Source: Salisapilia sapeloensis
Lineage: Eukaryota; Oomycota; Peronosporomycetes; Peronosporales; Salisapiliaceae
Length of the DNA: 64,000 bases
Assembly: GCA_023334545.1 (NCBI GenBank)
Contig: JAADVB010000064.1
Span: 16,411 to 80,410 of the forward strand
Direction of reading: 5' to 3'
Position numbers and translations under genes: made by a program. Below, one piece after another: positions 55,722 to 64,000 of this stretch; the stretch's first letter is position 1, and every line of letters starts with the position of its first letter. A model generated the notes under the pieces. It did not search any database, had not been told where the DNA came from, and was given only the letters and a program-made list of their open reading frames with translations.

Positions 55722-57675
55722 TTTAGCTTGTTCTGGTGGTTGTTTTGACTGCGTGTGGCTCTCGCCTTCCTACATACAAAAATGAAAGTAATTGTAGTCA
55801 ATACAAAGAAACAGTCATTTTATTATAAGATATGAAAGACTATGAGAGTAATTGATTCTGTACTCTGTCTGTATGTCAAGAGCATCCCATTCAGGCAGTA
55901 AGGTTGTTGGAGCTGAAGCTTGCAAAGAATTACTCTTTATATAGTTTGTTACGATGACAGCACGTTTGGAGTAGCACTTGATACTTTCTTGCTCTTTCTA
56001 GCCCGACAACAGCGGCATGACTTTAAGGCCAAGGGCAAACAAGAAGACGATGCTGTCGAACATTATATCAGGCACAGTGTCATTGAACCAAGAGGTTGAT
56101 AGTGTCTTCGTTTATAGTTTCTTTCAGCTCAATTCCAGCTCACGTTAGGGGTAGGAGAAGCGTCCTCACTTCAACTTGGATATAAGCACTTCTTGCTTTG
56201 ATCAAGTTTGTAGAGATAAAGCTCTCTTGATATTCATGATAGCGCTTCGAACTCGCATACTACTTGATAGGGGCACCAAAGTCTCCTAATCGTGCAAAAG
56301 CTATCAGTAGTCTTTGCCCATGATTATCTTCACTGGCCTGCAGAGATATCGGGCCACTAAGATTATCAGCAGCCGATATTTCCACATCAGTTACGTCCGG
56401 AGGTAGCTGATTTGGATTTTAGGGCGATAAAGTATAAGAATCGGAGACCAAAACGTTAGTGCTCCAAACATAAACTTATAAGACGACTTTTGACAACTTT
56501 GATACCCCTATTGAAATTAATTGTATCGGACTATCCTGGTTCGACTTTATGCCATCACCGAGAACCAAGTCAATCAACTTAGACGATGATACACGCAACC
56601 AATTGTCTTGTAGACGGAAAGTTTGCCATATATTGGGCAGCAAGTAAACGAGGCGTTGGAGGCATAGCGAATCTTATCGTGTAGTCTGCACGTATGCATA
56701 CCGATCAGGTCGCAACACCTTTAACCGCTCTCGCGTGGATTTTGCGTATGAAACTTTTATGTAAAGTAAGATTTTCATTACATCGAGCATGCCGACGTCG
56801 GACGATGATTTAAGCGGAGAGCACAAGGGGAAGTCAGGCTCAGTACCATTGGCGACATCCGTACAAAAATCTTGAAGGAGTGAATAGCAGACTATCTTCA
56901 GATCAGACAGAATTGCGGACATTTGCTAAGGGTATTAGATGTACGATGGTTCCGTTAACAATCGCACATAGCGCCACGAACATACACATTTCGGTGGTGG
57001 TAATTGGAAGTCTAGAGCTGTAGCAACCGGGAAAACCTCAAACTGATCGCGTATGTTTACAAAATTACGAATGAGACCAGCGAAAACTGAATACTTTGTC
57101 GAATTGTTTCCTGACAGCGCTCCTTCACTATGATATGGCACCAACTAATCTACATCGTCAGAACCTGAAGAGAGAGTAAAAGATGTCCGCAAGCTTGTCG
57201 TTCGTAGCCTAGCAACAATCGAACGTACAACATGCTCAACCTGTCACTAATTTGATTAAAATCTTTAATACACTTGAAAGGAAATGTCACTGAAGCTCTT
57301 CAGATAGATCGCCAAGATGAGATTTAATCACATTTGGATGCATGCAAGCACATCTGTCGGGTAACTTTCATAGACATTTCGCACTAGCCATAGTAAAAGG
57401 CAGTGGTGTTTCCAAGTCCGGAAGATAGCGAGACACACATCTGACTTCCGAACGTCCATGTTGTTGCATTGTGAGCTAGCTATTATAGAATTAACGAATC
57501 ATAATTAACGAAGACCACGTGTGCATTACAACCCTTCGAGCGAGGGAGGAGGGCTGGCGCAATTCACGCATCATACTTCGTTTCGCCGCGTTCACCCCAA
57601 GTATCACACTTGCTCCCGAGTACTTTGCGAAACACACTTGAAAGAGCGTACTAGCTTGAAGTGAAATCAACCACA
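55722..57675. other. Intergenic, no supported gene
   Basis: About 2 kb. Two short minus-strand frames (56674-56922; 56935-57144) have no recognisable content. A possible missing 5' exon of the small membrane gene would lie at its start. Confidence 0.45.
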
Positions 57676-59245
57676 ATGGTATCGAAGAAAGTTATCGTTA
57701 TCGTATCAGTCGTCATTTTGGCTTGTTTGGGGGTCCTTGCTGGAGTCGTCATCTCCAATTCCGACTCGATATTAAATGGAAGTAGCGAAGGCTCAGGTTC
57801 GGCATCTGGATCTGGATCGGGAACCTCTGGGTCATCCACAGGAGGTGGGTCGTCGAAGAAACCTTCGGAGTCGGCGGGATCTAAGGTCAGCACGGAGGAC
57901 AAGGAAGTAAAGGGGGAGGTCGAATCTGATCCCACAGAAGCAAGTTTCGACTTTTCAGCTTTCGCCATCGGCGACTGGGGTCAGACGATGTACTACACAA
58001 ACGGCTCCTCGTGCTGTTCTCGTCGCAAGGACGGATCTTACACGGCGCTCGACCGTCACGCTGAACAAGCTGTCAGCCATCTCATGGCCTTAACAGCTGA
58101 TGAGTTAAAACCGGAAGTAGTGATCGGCCATGGGTACGTTTGCTTGAACATTTCAATATGGAAACTTGGACTTCATGATATACTGACCGCTTTATCACAG
58201 TGATAGCTTCTACTGGACAGGCATCATGGGCGAAATGGACCAAAAGCACCGTTTCCAAGAAGTATTTGAAGACCGTTACTCGCAAGATTCACTTATTGAC
58301 GTCCCGTGGGTGAACGTGATGGGCAACCACGACTATGGTGGTGGATCGTACATTTGTATGGAGGATGAAGAGCTCGCCGAATGCTCCGGCTCCAGTGCTT
58401 TGACAAGTGCCATGCAGAAAAAGCTGGATCTCCAATCGTCGTACACGAGCCCGAATAATGACCGTTGGATCATGAAGGACCATTACTATGTCTACTCGAT
58501 CGAACAAGGAGATGTGAGTGTTGACATTTTCAACCTCGACACGAACGATGCGGATTCCCATGGCGCCAGTCAGATCTGCTGCCAGTGCTACAGTTACTCG
58601 TCTGGGGAGGAAGACGAGGACGGAGATGAAATCAAGTGCAACGAAGTGACTCGTGGCAACAAATATTGCGCTGGAGGAGATAATGACATGTATGACGCGT
58701 GCATGAAACAGTTCAAAGAGTGGGGTGATGAATCCCGAAAGAAACTTTTGGAAGACGTCAAGGAGTCCAAAGCGACGTGGAAAATCGTCAACTCTCACTA
58801 CTCTCCGTATAACCACTACGGGACGGCAATGTCGGATGAGTGGAAGGAGCTTTTGGGCAATGCAAAGGGTCTTCAGCTATGGATGAATGGCCACACGCAC
58901 GGCGAGAAGCATGATTACTCCAAGAAAGTTAAAACACATTTCATCGAGAACGGAGCTGGTGGTGGTATCCAGAGTGAATCGAGCTCTGGCATTCCAGGCT
59001 ATGCCAAGGACTGGATGGAGCACTTGTGGAGGGCCACTGGTAGAGGCGACAGTAATCCATACGGTTTCTTCGAATTGCAATTTTCCAAGGAGTGGATGAA
59101 AGTCCGATTCCGTACATTTGACGACTCGTGGGCATTGACCAAGGAGGACGACGGGTATTCCAAGGGAACAGTTGGTGGCGTTCAGACTGGCCACTGCTGG
59201 TACATCCCGGCAGACGGTGGCGAAGGGAAAGAGTGCTCGGATTAA
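57676..59245 (+). CDS. Membrane-anchored calcineurin-like metallophosphatase (purple acid phosphatase-like)
   Basis: Exon 1 from ATG 57676 has a single N-terminal hydrophobic helix (VSKKVIVIVSVVILACLGVLAGVV) acting as signal or anchor, and a Ser/Gly linker of about 40 residues. Then FAIGDWGQ (residue about 99) begins the metallophosphoesterase fold. An intron of 67 bp (58134-58200) joins IGHG to GDSFYWTGIMGEMDQ. VNVMGNHDYGGG, KIVNSHYSPYNHYG and LWMNGHTHGEKH supply the remaining metal ligands. The order matches tartrate-resistant (purple) acid phosphatases, which release phosphate at low pH. Cys-rich segments (CCSRRKDG, CCQCYSYSSG, CNEVTRGNKYCAGG) suggest disulfides and an extracellular position. 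Total about 500 aa. Surface phosphate scavenging is inference. Confidence 0.88.
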
Positions 59246-59628
59246 GTTCCAGACTGCTTTTGTCCATACCTTTTGCATCTTGGTAGTTGTCGAAGATACC
59301 AGTGTTAAATTCCATTCTCGTTTGTGCTCTGCATTTCCGCTTCAAAATATCATTCGCGTCCATCCTATATAGCGAGTGCGCTTGATTGTGAAGGTAGATG
59401 TTGCTCAAACCGAGCTTTGTGTCGACGCTCATACAGTCACCGCCATCAAGAATTATGTCATGCTTGTCTACATTATACCCATTTTGACTGTATCATTGCT
59501 AGCCTAGTGCAGATGTGGTTTTCAGAGCGACAAGGCACGAATGGCATTTAAATGAAATATAGGTTGGCGTTGAAGTTATTTGTGTGGAAAATCGCTGTCG
59601 TCCTATTGTGGATCTCAAGGACGAATGT
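59246..59628. other. Intergenic after metallophosphatase
   Basis: No supported gene before the 90-bp repeats. Confidence 0.45.
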
Positions 59629-59630
59629 AT

Positions 59631-59991
59631 CGTGGGATAACTCATGCTCAGGGCATACTAGCACCAGTTAAAGAGGATCTACATGGCACTGACCCATCCT
59701 GCAACCTGAGCACGTTTGTACCGTGGGAGCAGTCGTGCTCAGGGCATTCTGACACCACTTGAAGATGTGTTGCATGGCCTTGGTCTATTTGTTACCTGGG
59801 CACCAATAAAACGTGGGAGCAGTCATGCTCAGGCATTCTAGTCCCGCACAAAGACGAGCTCCTTGTCTTTCAACTATCCTGTCAGCTGAGCACGCAAGTA
59901 CCGTGGGATTAAGCGTACTCAGTACATTTTGGCACTATATGAAGATGAGCTGCATCACTGTCGTCAGACTATGCTTGATTAGGGAGCTTGT
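59631..59991. repeat. Decayed tandem repeat, four units of about 90 bp
   Basis: The sequence CGTGGGA followed by a variable pair of bases and a GCTCAGG-like stretch begins at 59631, 59722, 59812 and 59902, a spacing of 91, 90 and 90 bp. Each unit continues with a partly conserved CACCA/CACTA step and, in most, GAAGATG or GACGAGCT. In translation a period of about 30 residues is visible in shifting frames (RGITHAQGILAPVKEDLHG and, shifted, RGSSRAQGILTPLEDVLHG; LSCQLSTQVP near the end of a unit), so it was probably once a coding repeat now broken by single-base changes. Confidence 0.8.
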
Positions 59992-60575
59992 CTAATAAAG
60001 TATCCATACCTCGGTTTAAACATCTTATAAACCATTCGTGCCGACACGACCTAGCAGCAATGTACGAACAATTGGCATCCACCACTGATCTTAGAGTGGA
60101 AACGCTACTTAATGCACTCCAGTGGATATCGTAAGACCTAGTCGTATAAAGAGCAGTTTGTATCTACTTAAAGTCGCATCTGTATGAGTTGATAGGTAAA
60201 AAGTTGAATCTTCTGAAGTACGATCTGAGTTTCAAAGTTGACGAAGCTCGAGAGTACGACTGACAAGCTAGGTTACTATAGAAATTATAATACTTTCCGT
60301 AACCCAGGTAAAATCTTGCTTCTTTGAGCACATACTGCTGATTGTACGATTCGATGTCAAGATGTGCTGACAGGTTACCATCAGAGGCATAAGTGGGTGC
60401 GAGATAGGTAAGCCAGATCTGAATGAAGCGATTGGCAGGAATTGCAGGCCCACAGGCATCGAAAAATAGAACCCATGGTATTTTGCTAGATGGAGCTCAT
60501 GCCAGAATGCTTTCCAAGCTCTCATTTTTAAATTTCTCCTCGCTCTGGCACTCGGCCATTTCTGCAACTCCAATT
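59992..60575. other. Intergenic between repeat and GH17 gene
   Basis: No supported gene. A CTCTCATTTTTAAATTTC stretch at about 60520-60537 resembles an initiator with a T-rich flanking element, 40 bp before ATG 60576. Confidence 0.4.
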
Positions 60576-61835
60576 ATGAAGTCTGGATTTCCAACCTTCT
60601 TGCTGTTGATCGGCATACTTTCATTCGCTATGCTGTCCCAAGCCATGGAGATGGAAACGGAAACCAATGACACATCTCAAAGTGTGAATGCTGCATCCAT
60701 CGTGATGGGTGGACGCTCAAAACGGCTTCAAGATGTCGGCGGAATCTCAGTCACGTACTCGCCATTCCACAACGCCGAGTACCCGATTAATGGTGGTCCC
60801 GTGGATATCCAAGCATTGAGAGGTGCCATTGATGCAGACTTTGCTCTTATCAGTCAATACTTCACTACCATCCGCACCTACTACTCGCAGTACTTTGGAA
60901 TTAATATCGCCGAGATGGCTCGTGCTCGTGGTCTGAAAATTTGGATGGGTGTCTACATGACATCTGAGAGCTGGGGCAACGATGAGGTCAATGCTGCCAT
61001 CCACGCCATCGCGACATACGGAGATACCGTGGAAGCAGTCATTTTTGGAAACGAAAATATGATCAACTTCCAAACGAGGTCTTATGACATTATTGCTTAC
61101 GCCGACCGCGTCCGGAGTGGACTCAATTGGGACACGAGGGGCGTCAAGTTCGGCACCGTTCAGCGCGTCACGGAGTACCTGGATAATCGATTCACGTGGG
61201 ACTTCCAGCAACTTGATGCCAATATGGATTTCCTAGGTGTCAACATCTATCCATTTTTCAACAACAACTACGACTGGAGAAATCCTTCCGAGTTTTTGGA
61301 CATATTGTACAGGGAAACTGCAAACCGGTTCCCCCAGCATAAGCTAGTGATCACGGAGACTGGTTTCCCCTCTGAAGGTAACCCATCGCCAGTCGCTCCT
61401 GATGTCCATCCTCGTCTGGATAGTGCTATCTCTTACTACAACGCTGTCGTCGAATGGTCACTTGGTGGTGCCTACGGCACGGACGCACCTATATTCTGGT
61501 TCTCTATGTTCGACCGACGTCCGTATAGTTGGGAAGGTCCGATGGATCCAGAGGAACACTTTGGCTTCTTCACTTGGAACCGTCAGCCGAAAAGCGATGG
61601 ATATCCGCAGCAAGGGTCTGGAAGTTCCTGCTACCTGGAAGAAGGTGTTGATTATGTCGGTAACGACATTGGCAGTGCCCGGAGTGCGACCGCAATGGGC
61701 TGCTGTGCTTCTTGCCGGGCTACGTATGGCTGCAAGGCGTTTAGTTGGAACAACTACCAAGGTGGCACTTGCTGGCTCAAGAGTAGTAAAGGGGATACTG
61801 TTGGCAACAGCGCCGCCGTATCTGGTGTCATCTAA
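60576..61835 (+). CDS. Secreted GH17 endo-1,3-beta-glucanase with PAN/Apple-like tail
   Basis: A 419-aa product from ATG 60576 with signal peptide MKSGFPTFLLLIGILSFAML. The GH17 barrel shows GISVTYSPFHN, FTTIRTYYSQYFG, a catalytic Glu in AVIFGNEN (about residues 155-162) and the nucleophile Glu in VITETGFPSEG (about 258-266), both intact. GH17 enzymes cleave 1,3-beta-glucan, which oomycetes have in their own walls. From residue 350 the tail (SCYLEEGVDYVGND; CCASCRATYGCKAFSWNN; GGTCWLKSS) has the Cys pattern of a PAN/Apple module, used for binding sugar or protein. An in-frame extension to 60423 has no support. Single exon. Confidence 0.9.
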   Translation: MKSGFPTFLLLIGILSFAMLSQAMEMETETNDTSQSVNAASIVMGGRSKRLQDVGGISVTYSPFHNAEYPINGGPVDIQALRGAIDADFALISQYFTTIRTYYSQYFGINIAEMARARGLKIWMGVYMTSESWGNDEVNAAIHAIATYGDTVEAVIFGNENMINFQTRSYDIIAYADRVRSGLNWDTRGVKFGTVQRVTEYLDNRFTWDFQQLDANMDFLGVNIYPFFNNNYDWRNPSEFLDILYRETANRFPQHKLVITETGFPSEGNPSPVAPDVHPRLDSAISYYNAVVEWSLGGAYGTDAPIFWFSMFDRRPYSWEGPMDPEEHFGFFTWNRQPKSDGYPQQGSGSSCYLEEGVDYVGNDIGSARSATAMGCCASCRATYGCKAFSWNNYQGGTCWLKSSKGDTVGNSAAVSGVI

Positions 61836-62056
61836 GTACATAAATCGCGTGAACTTTTGTTTAATACCAACTACTTGGCTCTCCGCTCGTGACAACACTG
61901 TCGTCTAGTTGCTTTGATATTGTACCCAGATTTGATATGGATTGTTCGAACCTGCGCAAGCAAAGGGATGGCGCCTACTTTTCATCAGCTGAGACGATAG
62001 AATTGGAACATTGCAAACCTTGGCTGGAATAGACACTCATTTCGCAGGTAGGAGCA

Positions 62057-62933
62057 ATGGGGAGGGTACCTCCGCTCGAAGTCGCTGCTTTTGTAGCGAT
62101 TCACCATGCTTGTCTACGGACGCATGACTGGAAACTTATCGCACAACTCATCACAGAGCTCCTCGATAATACAGCCAAGCTATCCTTTATACAGGCAGTT
62201 AGGCGAGGGAATCTACCGCTTCTTGATCGATGGTTGTTTCTAAATGACTTTGCCTACATCACGTGCAAAGAGTGGAAGAAAGCTCTTCGAATCGCGTCGG
62301 CGCACGGACATCTTGATGTCGTTCAAAGAATCTGCACCATGCGTAGGCCACAGCTTATCCCGCCGAAAGCTATTTGCGCTGCAGCGAAGAATGGTCATCT
62401 CGACTGCGCAAAATTCTTGTACGCTAGGCGAGGATTCGCTTTGCCACCAGAGTACACAAATTATATAGCTGCATTCGGTCGAAGTCATCCGTTAGATATC
62501 ATCATCCTCAGGTTTGCCATCGACTTATATGAAAGCAGGTATATGAACTACGCTATATTGTCAGATGTGTAGAGAAGAAAGCTATCGCATGACATTAATG
62601 CAGGATGTTTTAGTGAATGGTCATTTAGAAGTCGCAGAGTGGCTGTACTCTATCGGTGCTCGAGTCAATCATGCTAGTACTAGGCAGGCAGTCATACAAG
62701 GTCGAGTGGATATTCTGCAGTGGCTTTCGCAAATCGGTGAGGTGTCTATTACCCTCGATATAGTAAAGACTGCAGCTTTATTTGATCGAGTCGAGGTTCT
62801 TGATTGGCTTTCGACAAAACGAATATATGGTTTTGATTCACAGGTTTTTCGGACGAGTATGAAGAAATGCAAATTTCGAGTGCTTCGATGGTGGATAAAA
62901 AGGAGCTTCGAGCGAGTACATGGCGAGATGTAA
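62057..62933 (+). CDS. Ankyrin-like repeat protein, one small intron
   Basis: Two frames on the same strand join through a 61-bp GT-AG intron (62512-62572), which keeps frame and gives LREESYRMTLMQDVL across the junction. Several degenerate ankyrin-like steps are visible: ASAHGHLDVVQRI, AAKNGHLDCAKFLY, VNGHLEVAEWLYSIGA, GRVDILQWLSQ. The predicted protein is about 270 aa, single-domain, without signal peptide or kinase. Such stand-alone ankyrin proteins are abundant in oomycetes and function in protein binding. Without the intron the gene would be broken by a frameshift, so cDNA matters. Start at ATG 62057 (MGRVPPLEVAAFVAIHHACL). Confidence 0.65.
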
Positions 62934-63604
62934 ATGTGCGACTCAAAGGACAGACGACGGCATTGCTCTACTGGAAGCTTTTACGATCTACAAAGGTGGA
63001 AGGAAGAGTATAACTACAAGTTTATTGCAAATTGTAAAGAGTGCCTACGCGGCTATTTGTGCTGATGTACGCATCAACTTTCCTTTAGTTACCGCCTCCG
63101 ACTGAAAAACCATTCGATGGAAATGTAAGAGCATGGATAACACGCTGTAATCGACGATTTTGCTTACGCTTCTGATCTGGACGCAGTTTCAATTATAATC
63201 GCACTAACTGATAACTATCCGATTCATTTCTCACTTTCGGTGCCTCCTTCAAAACGAAGTAGTCACTAGTCAGTACAAACAGCCAACTCGCACAAAGTGG
63301 AAGCGTTAGTGAGTCACTGCCCCGACTATAACTCGAAGTGTTTGGATGTGGTGCTGATACTTGTGCGCGTGCCAAGTCGGATTTGACTGGTAAATCATAC
63401 TTCCATCTTATTCAATTGGTGGAATCGAGTCTGATAGCATTTTAGACACTGTTGCGTGCGCGAGAAACGATTTGCTAGCTCTCCCAAAGAGCTCTGACTG
63501 GCTGGGAGAACTTTGTTTTCTTGTCTCTTGTTTCCGGTCGGAAGGCAAAGGACGTGCGGCTATCTCATTATCTCTTTTGGTCGACTACGACGAAATAGTT
63601 TCGA
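62934..63604. other. Intergenic, no supported gene
   Basis: AT-rich; no motif in short frames. It holds the promoter of the transporter gene. Confidence 0.45.
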
Positions 63605-64000
63605 ATGCCGCGCTCACAGCAAGGACCACACGACCAGCAGCTTGCTGATAGACTTTCGCAGGAAAAACGCGATATCGATGCTATCCCTCCCGCTTATGTC
63701 GATGCCAAGACTCCTGTAACGGACCAGCACGTGCTGGAGGGCGGTGCTATTCGTCCTGGTGGAACGCCCAATATCTATAGCCGTGAGCATATTGGTGTGC
63801 TTATCCAATATGCTGGTATTGGTGTTGTCTATGGGACCGTTAATGCTGTCATATACCCGTTCCTCAACAACTACCTGCGCATGTCTGGAGTCGCGACATC
63901 CTCTGCAAAAGTCCTCACGACACTTCCATGGACTCTGAACGCTTTCCTCGGCGTCATCACGGATTGTTTCCCTATCTTTGGCTACCGTCGCCGCCCCTAC
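63605..64000 (+). CDS. Folate-biopterin transporter (BT1 family), 5' part, runs off the window
   Basis: From ATG 63605 (MPRSQQGPHDQQLADRLS) the frame is open for 132 codons to the last base, so the 3' end lies outside the window. The first 60 residues are hydrophilic. Then EHIGVLIQYAGIGVVYGTVN, AVIYPFLNNYLRMSG, LTTLPWTLNAFLGVITDCFP and GYRRRPY form the first membrane segments and the loop typical of the BT1/FBT carriers, which move folates and pterins. The oomycete lineage has many copies. The frame is not followed by a stop here, so length and integrity are unknown. Confidence 0.85.
   Translation, partial: MPRSQQGPHDQQLADRLSQEKRDIDAIPPAYVDAKTPVTDQHVLEGGAIRPGGTPNIYSREHIGVLIQYAGIGVVYGTVNAVIYPFLNNYLRMSGVATSSAKVLTTLPWTLNAFLGVITDCFPIFGYRRRPY

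Noticed and set aside
1..64000. RXLR or CRN effector genes
   Set aside because: Scanned for signal peptide followed by RXLR or LFLAK-type motif; none found that is convincing.
1..64000. tRNA genes, rRNA genes and CRISPR arrays
   Set aside because: No tRNA A/B-box pairs, no rRNA-like stretch and no repeat-spacer array were recognised by eye; a tRNA scan would be decisive.

Overview
The window looks like nuclear DNA of a plant-associated, zoospore-forming oomycete of the Phytophthora/Plasmopara kind (inference). The gene families are typical of that group: an NPP1/NLP-type secreted protein, FYVE-like/START-like proteins, bZIP regulators with unusual basic regions, a WLGC-type leucine-rich membrane protein, secreted trypsin-like proteases, a GH17 glucanase with a PAN/Apple tail and a BT1-type folate-biopterin carrier. 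Genes are short and relatively GC-rich and sit in AT-richer spacers. Many genes lack introns; the rest have introns of about 50-130 bp. Several start codons lie 3-60 bp behind a CTCATTYYNCA-like initiator. An intact axonemal dynein intermediate chain argues that the organism makes flagella, unlike downy mildews that have lost zoospores. No viral, plasmid, CRISPR or bacterial-operon features were seen.

Layout. 0-5 kb: two paralogous genes with a short Cys/His motif flank a seven-helix receptor-like gene. 7-12.8 kb: mitochondrial succinyl-CoA:3-oxoacid CoA-transferase (about nine introns), an EF-hand Na+/Ca2+ exchanger and adenine phosphoribosyltransferase. 13-18 kb: a secreted LPMO-like protein with a Ser/Gly-rich tail, a truncated bZIP gene and a small gene split between two frames. 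18-21 kb is an apparent gene desert, followed by an isolated NLP gene and then a five-exon WLGC/LRR membrane protein. 26-29 kb: a dynactin p24-like gene and a K+-dependent-type Na+/Ca2+ exchanger. 30-36 kb: two FYVE-like/START-like paralogues. 37.6-44.8 kb: an F-box-like/JmjC/phosphotransferase-like fusion gene divergent from a bZIP gene only 90 bp away, a second bZIP-like gene and NHP2. 45-50 kb: two divergent trypsin-like proteases and an RluA-type pseudouridine synthase. 50-56 kb: a third bZIP-like gene, axonemal dynein DNAI2 and a small membrane protein. 57-64 kb: a membrane-anchored metallophosphatase, a decayed 90-bp tandem repeat, the GH17-PAN glucanase, an ankyrin-like gene and the 5' part of a folate-biopterin transporter that runs off the window.

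Themes. Secreted or surface proteins probably used at the host interface are the NLP, LPMO-like protein, two proteases, GH17-PAN protein and metallophosphatase. Regulation is represented by bZIPs, JmjC and FYVE/START proteins, calcium handling by two exchangers of different classes, and the rest is housekeeping or cytoskeletal. The best candidates for unusual biology are the JmjC fusion, the LPMO-like protein, the Cys/His paralogue pair and the bZIP group with non-canonical basic regions. All identities come from reading translations by eye; no database search was run.
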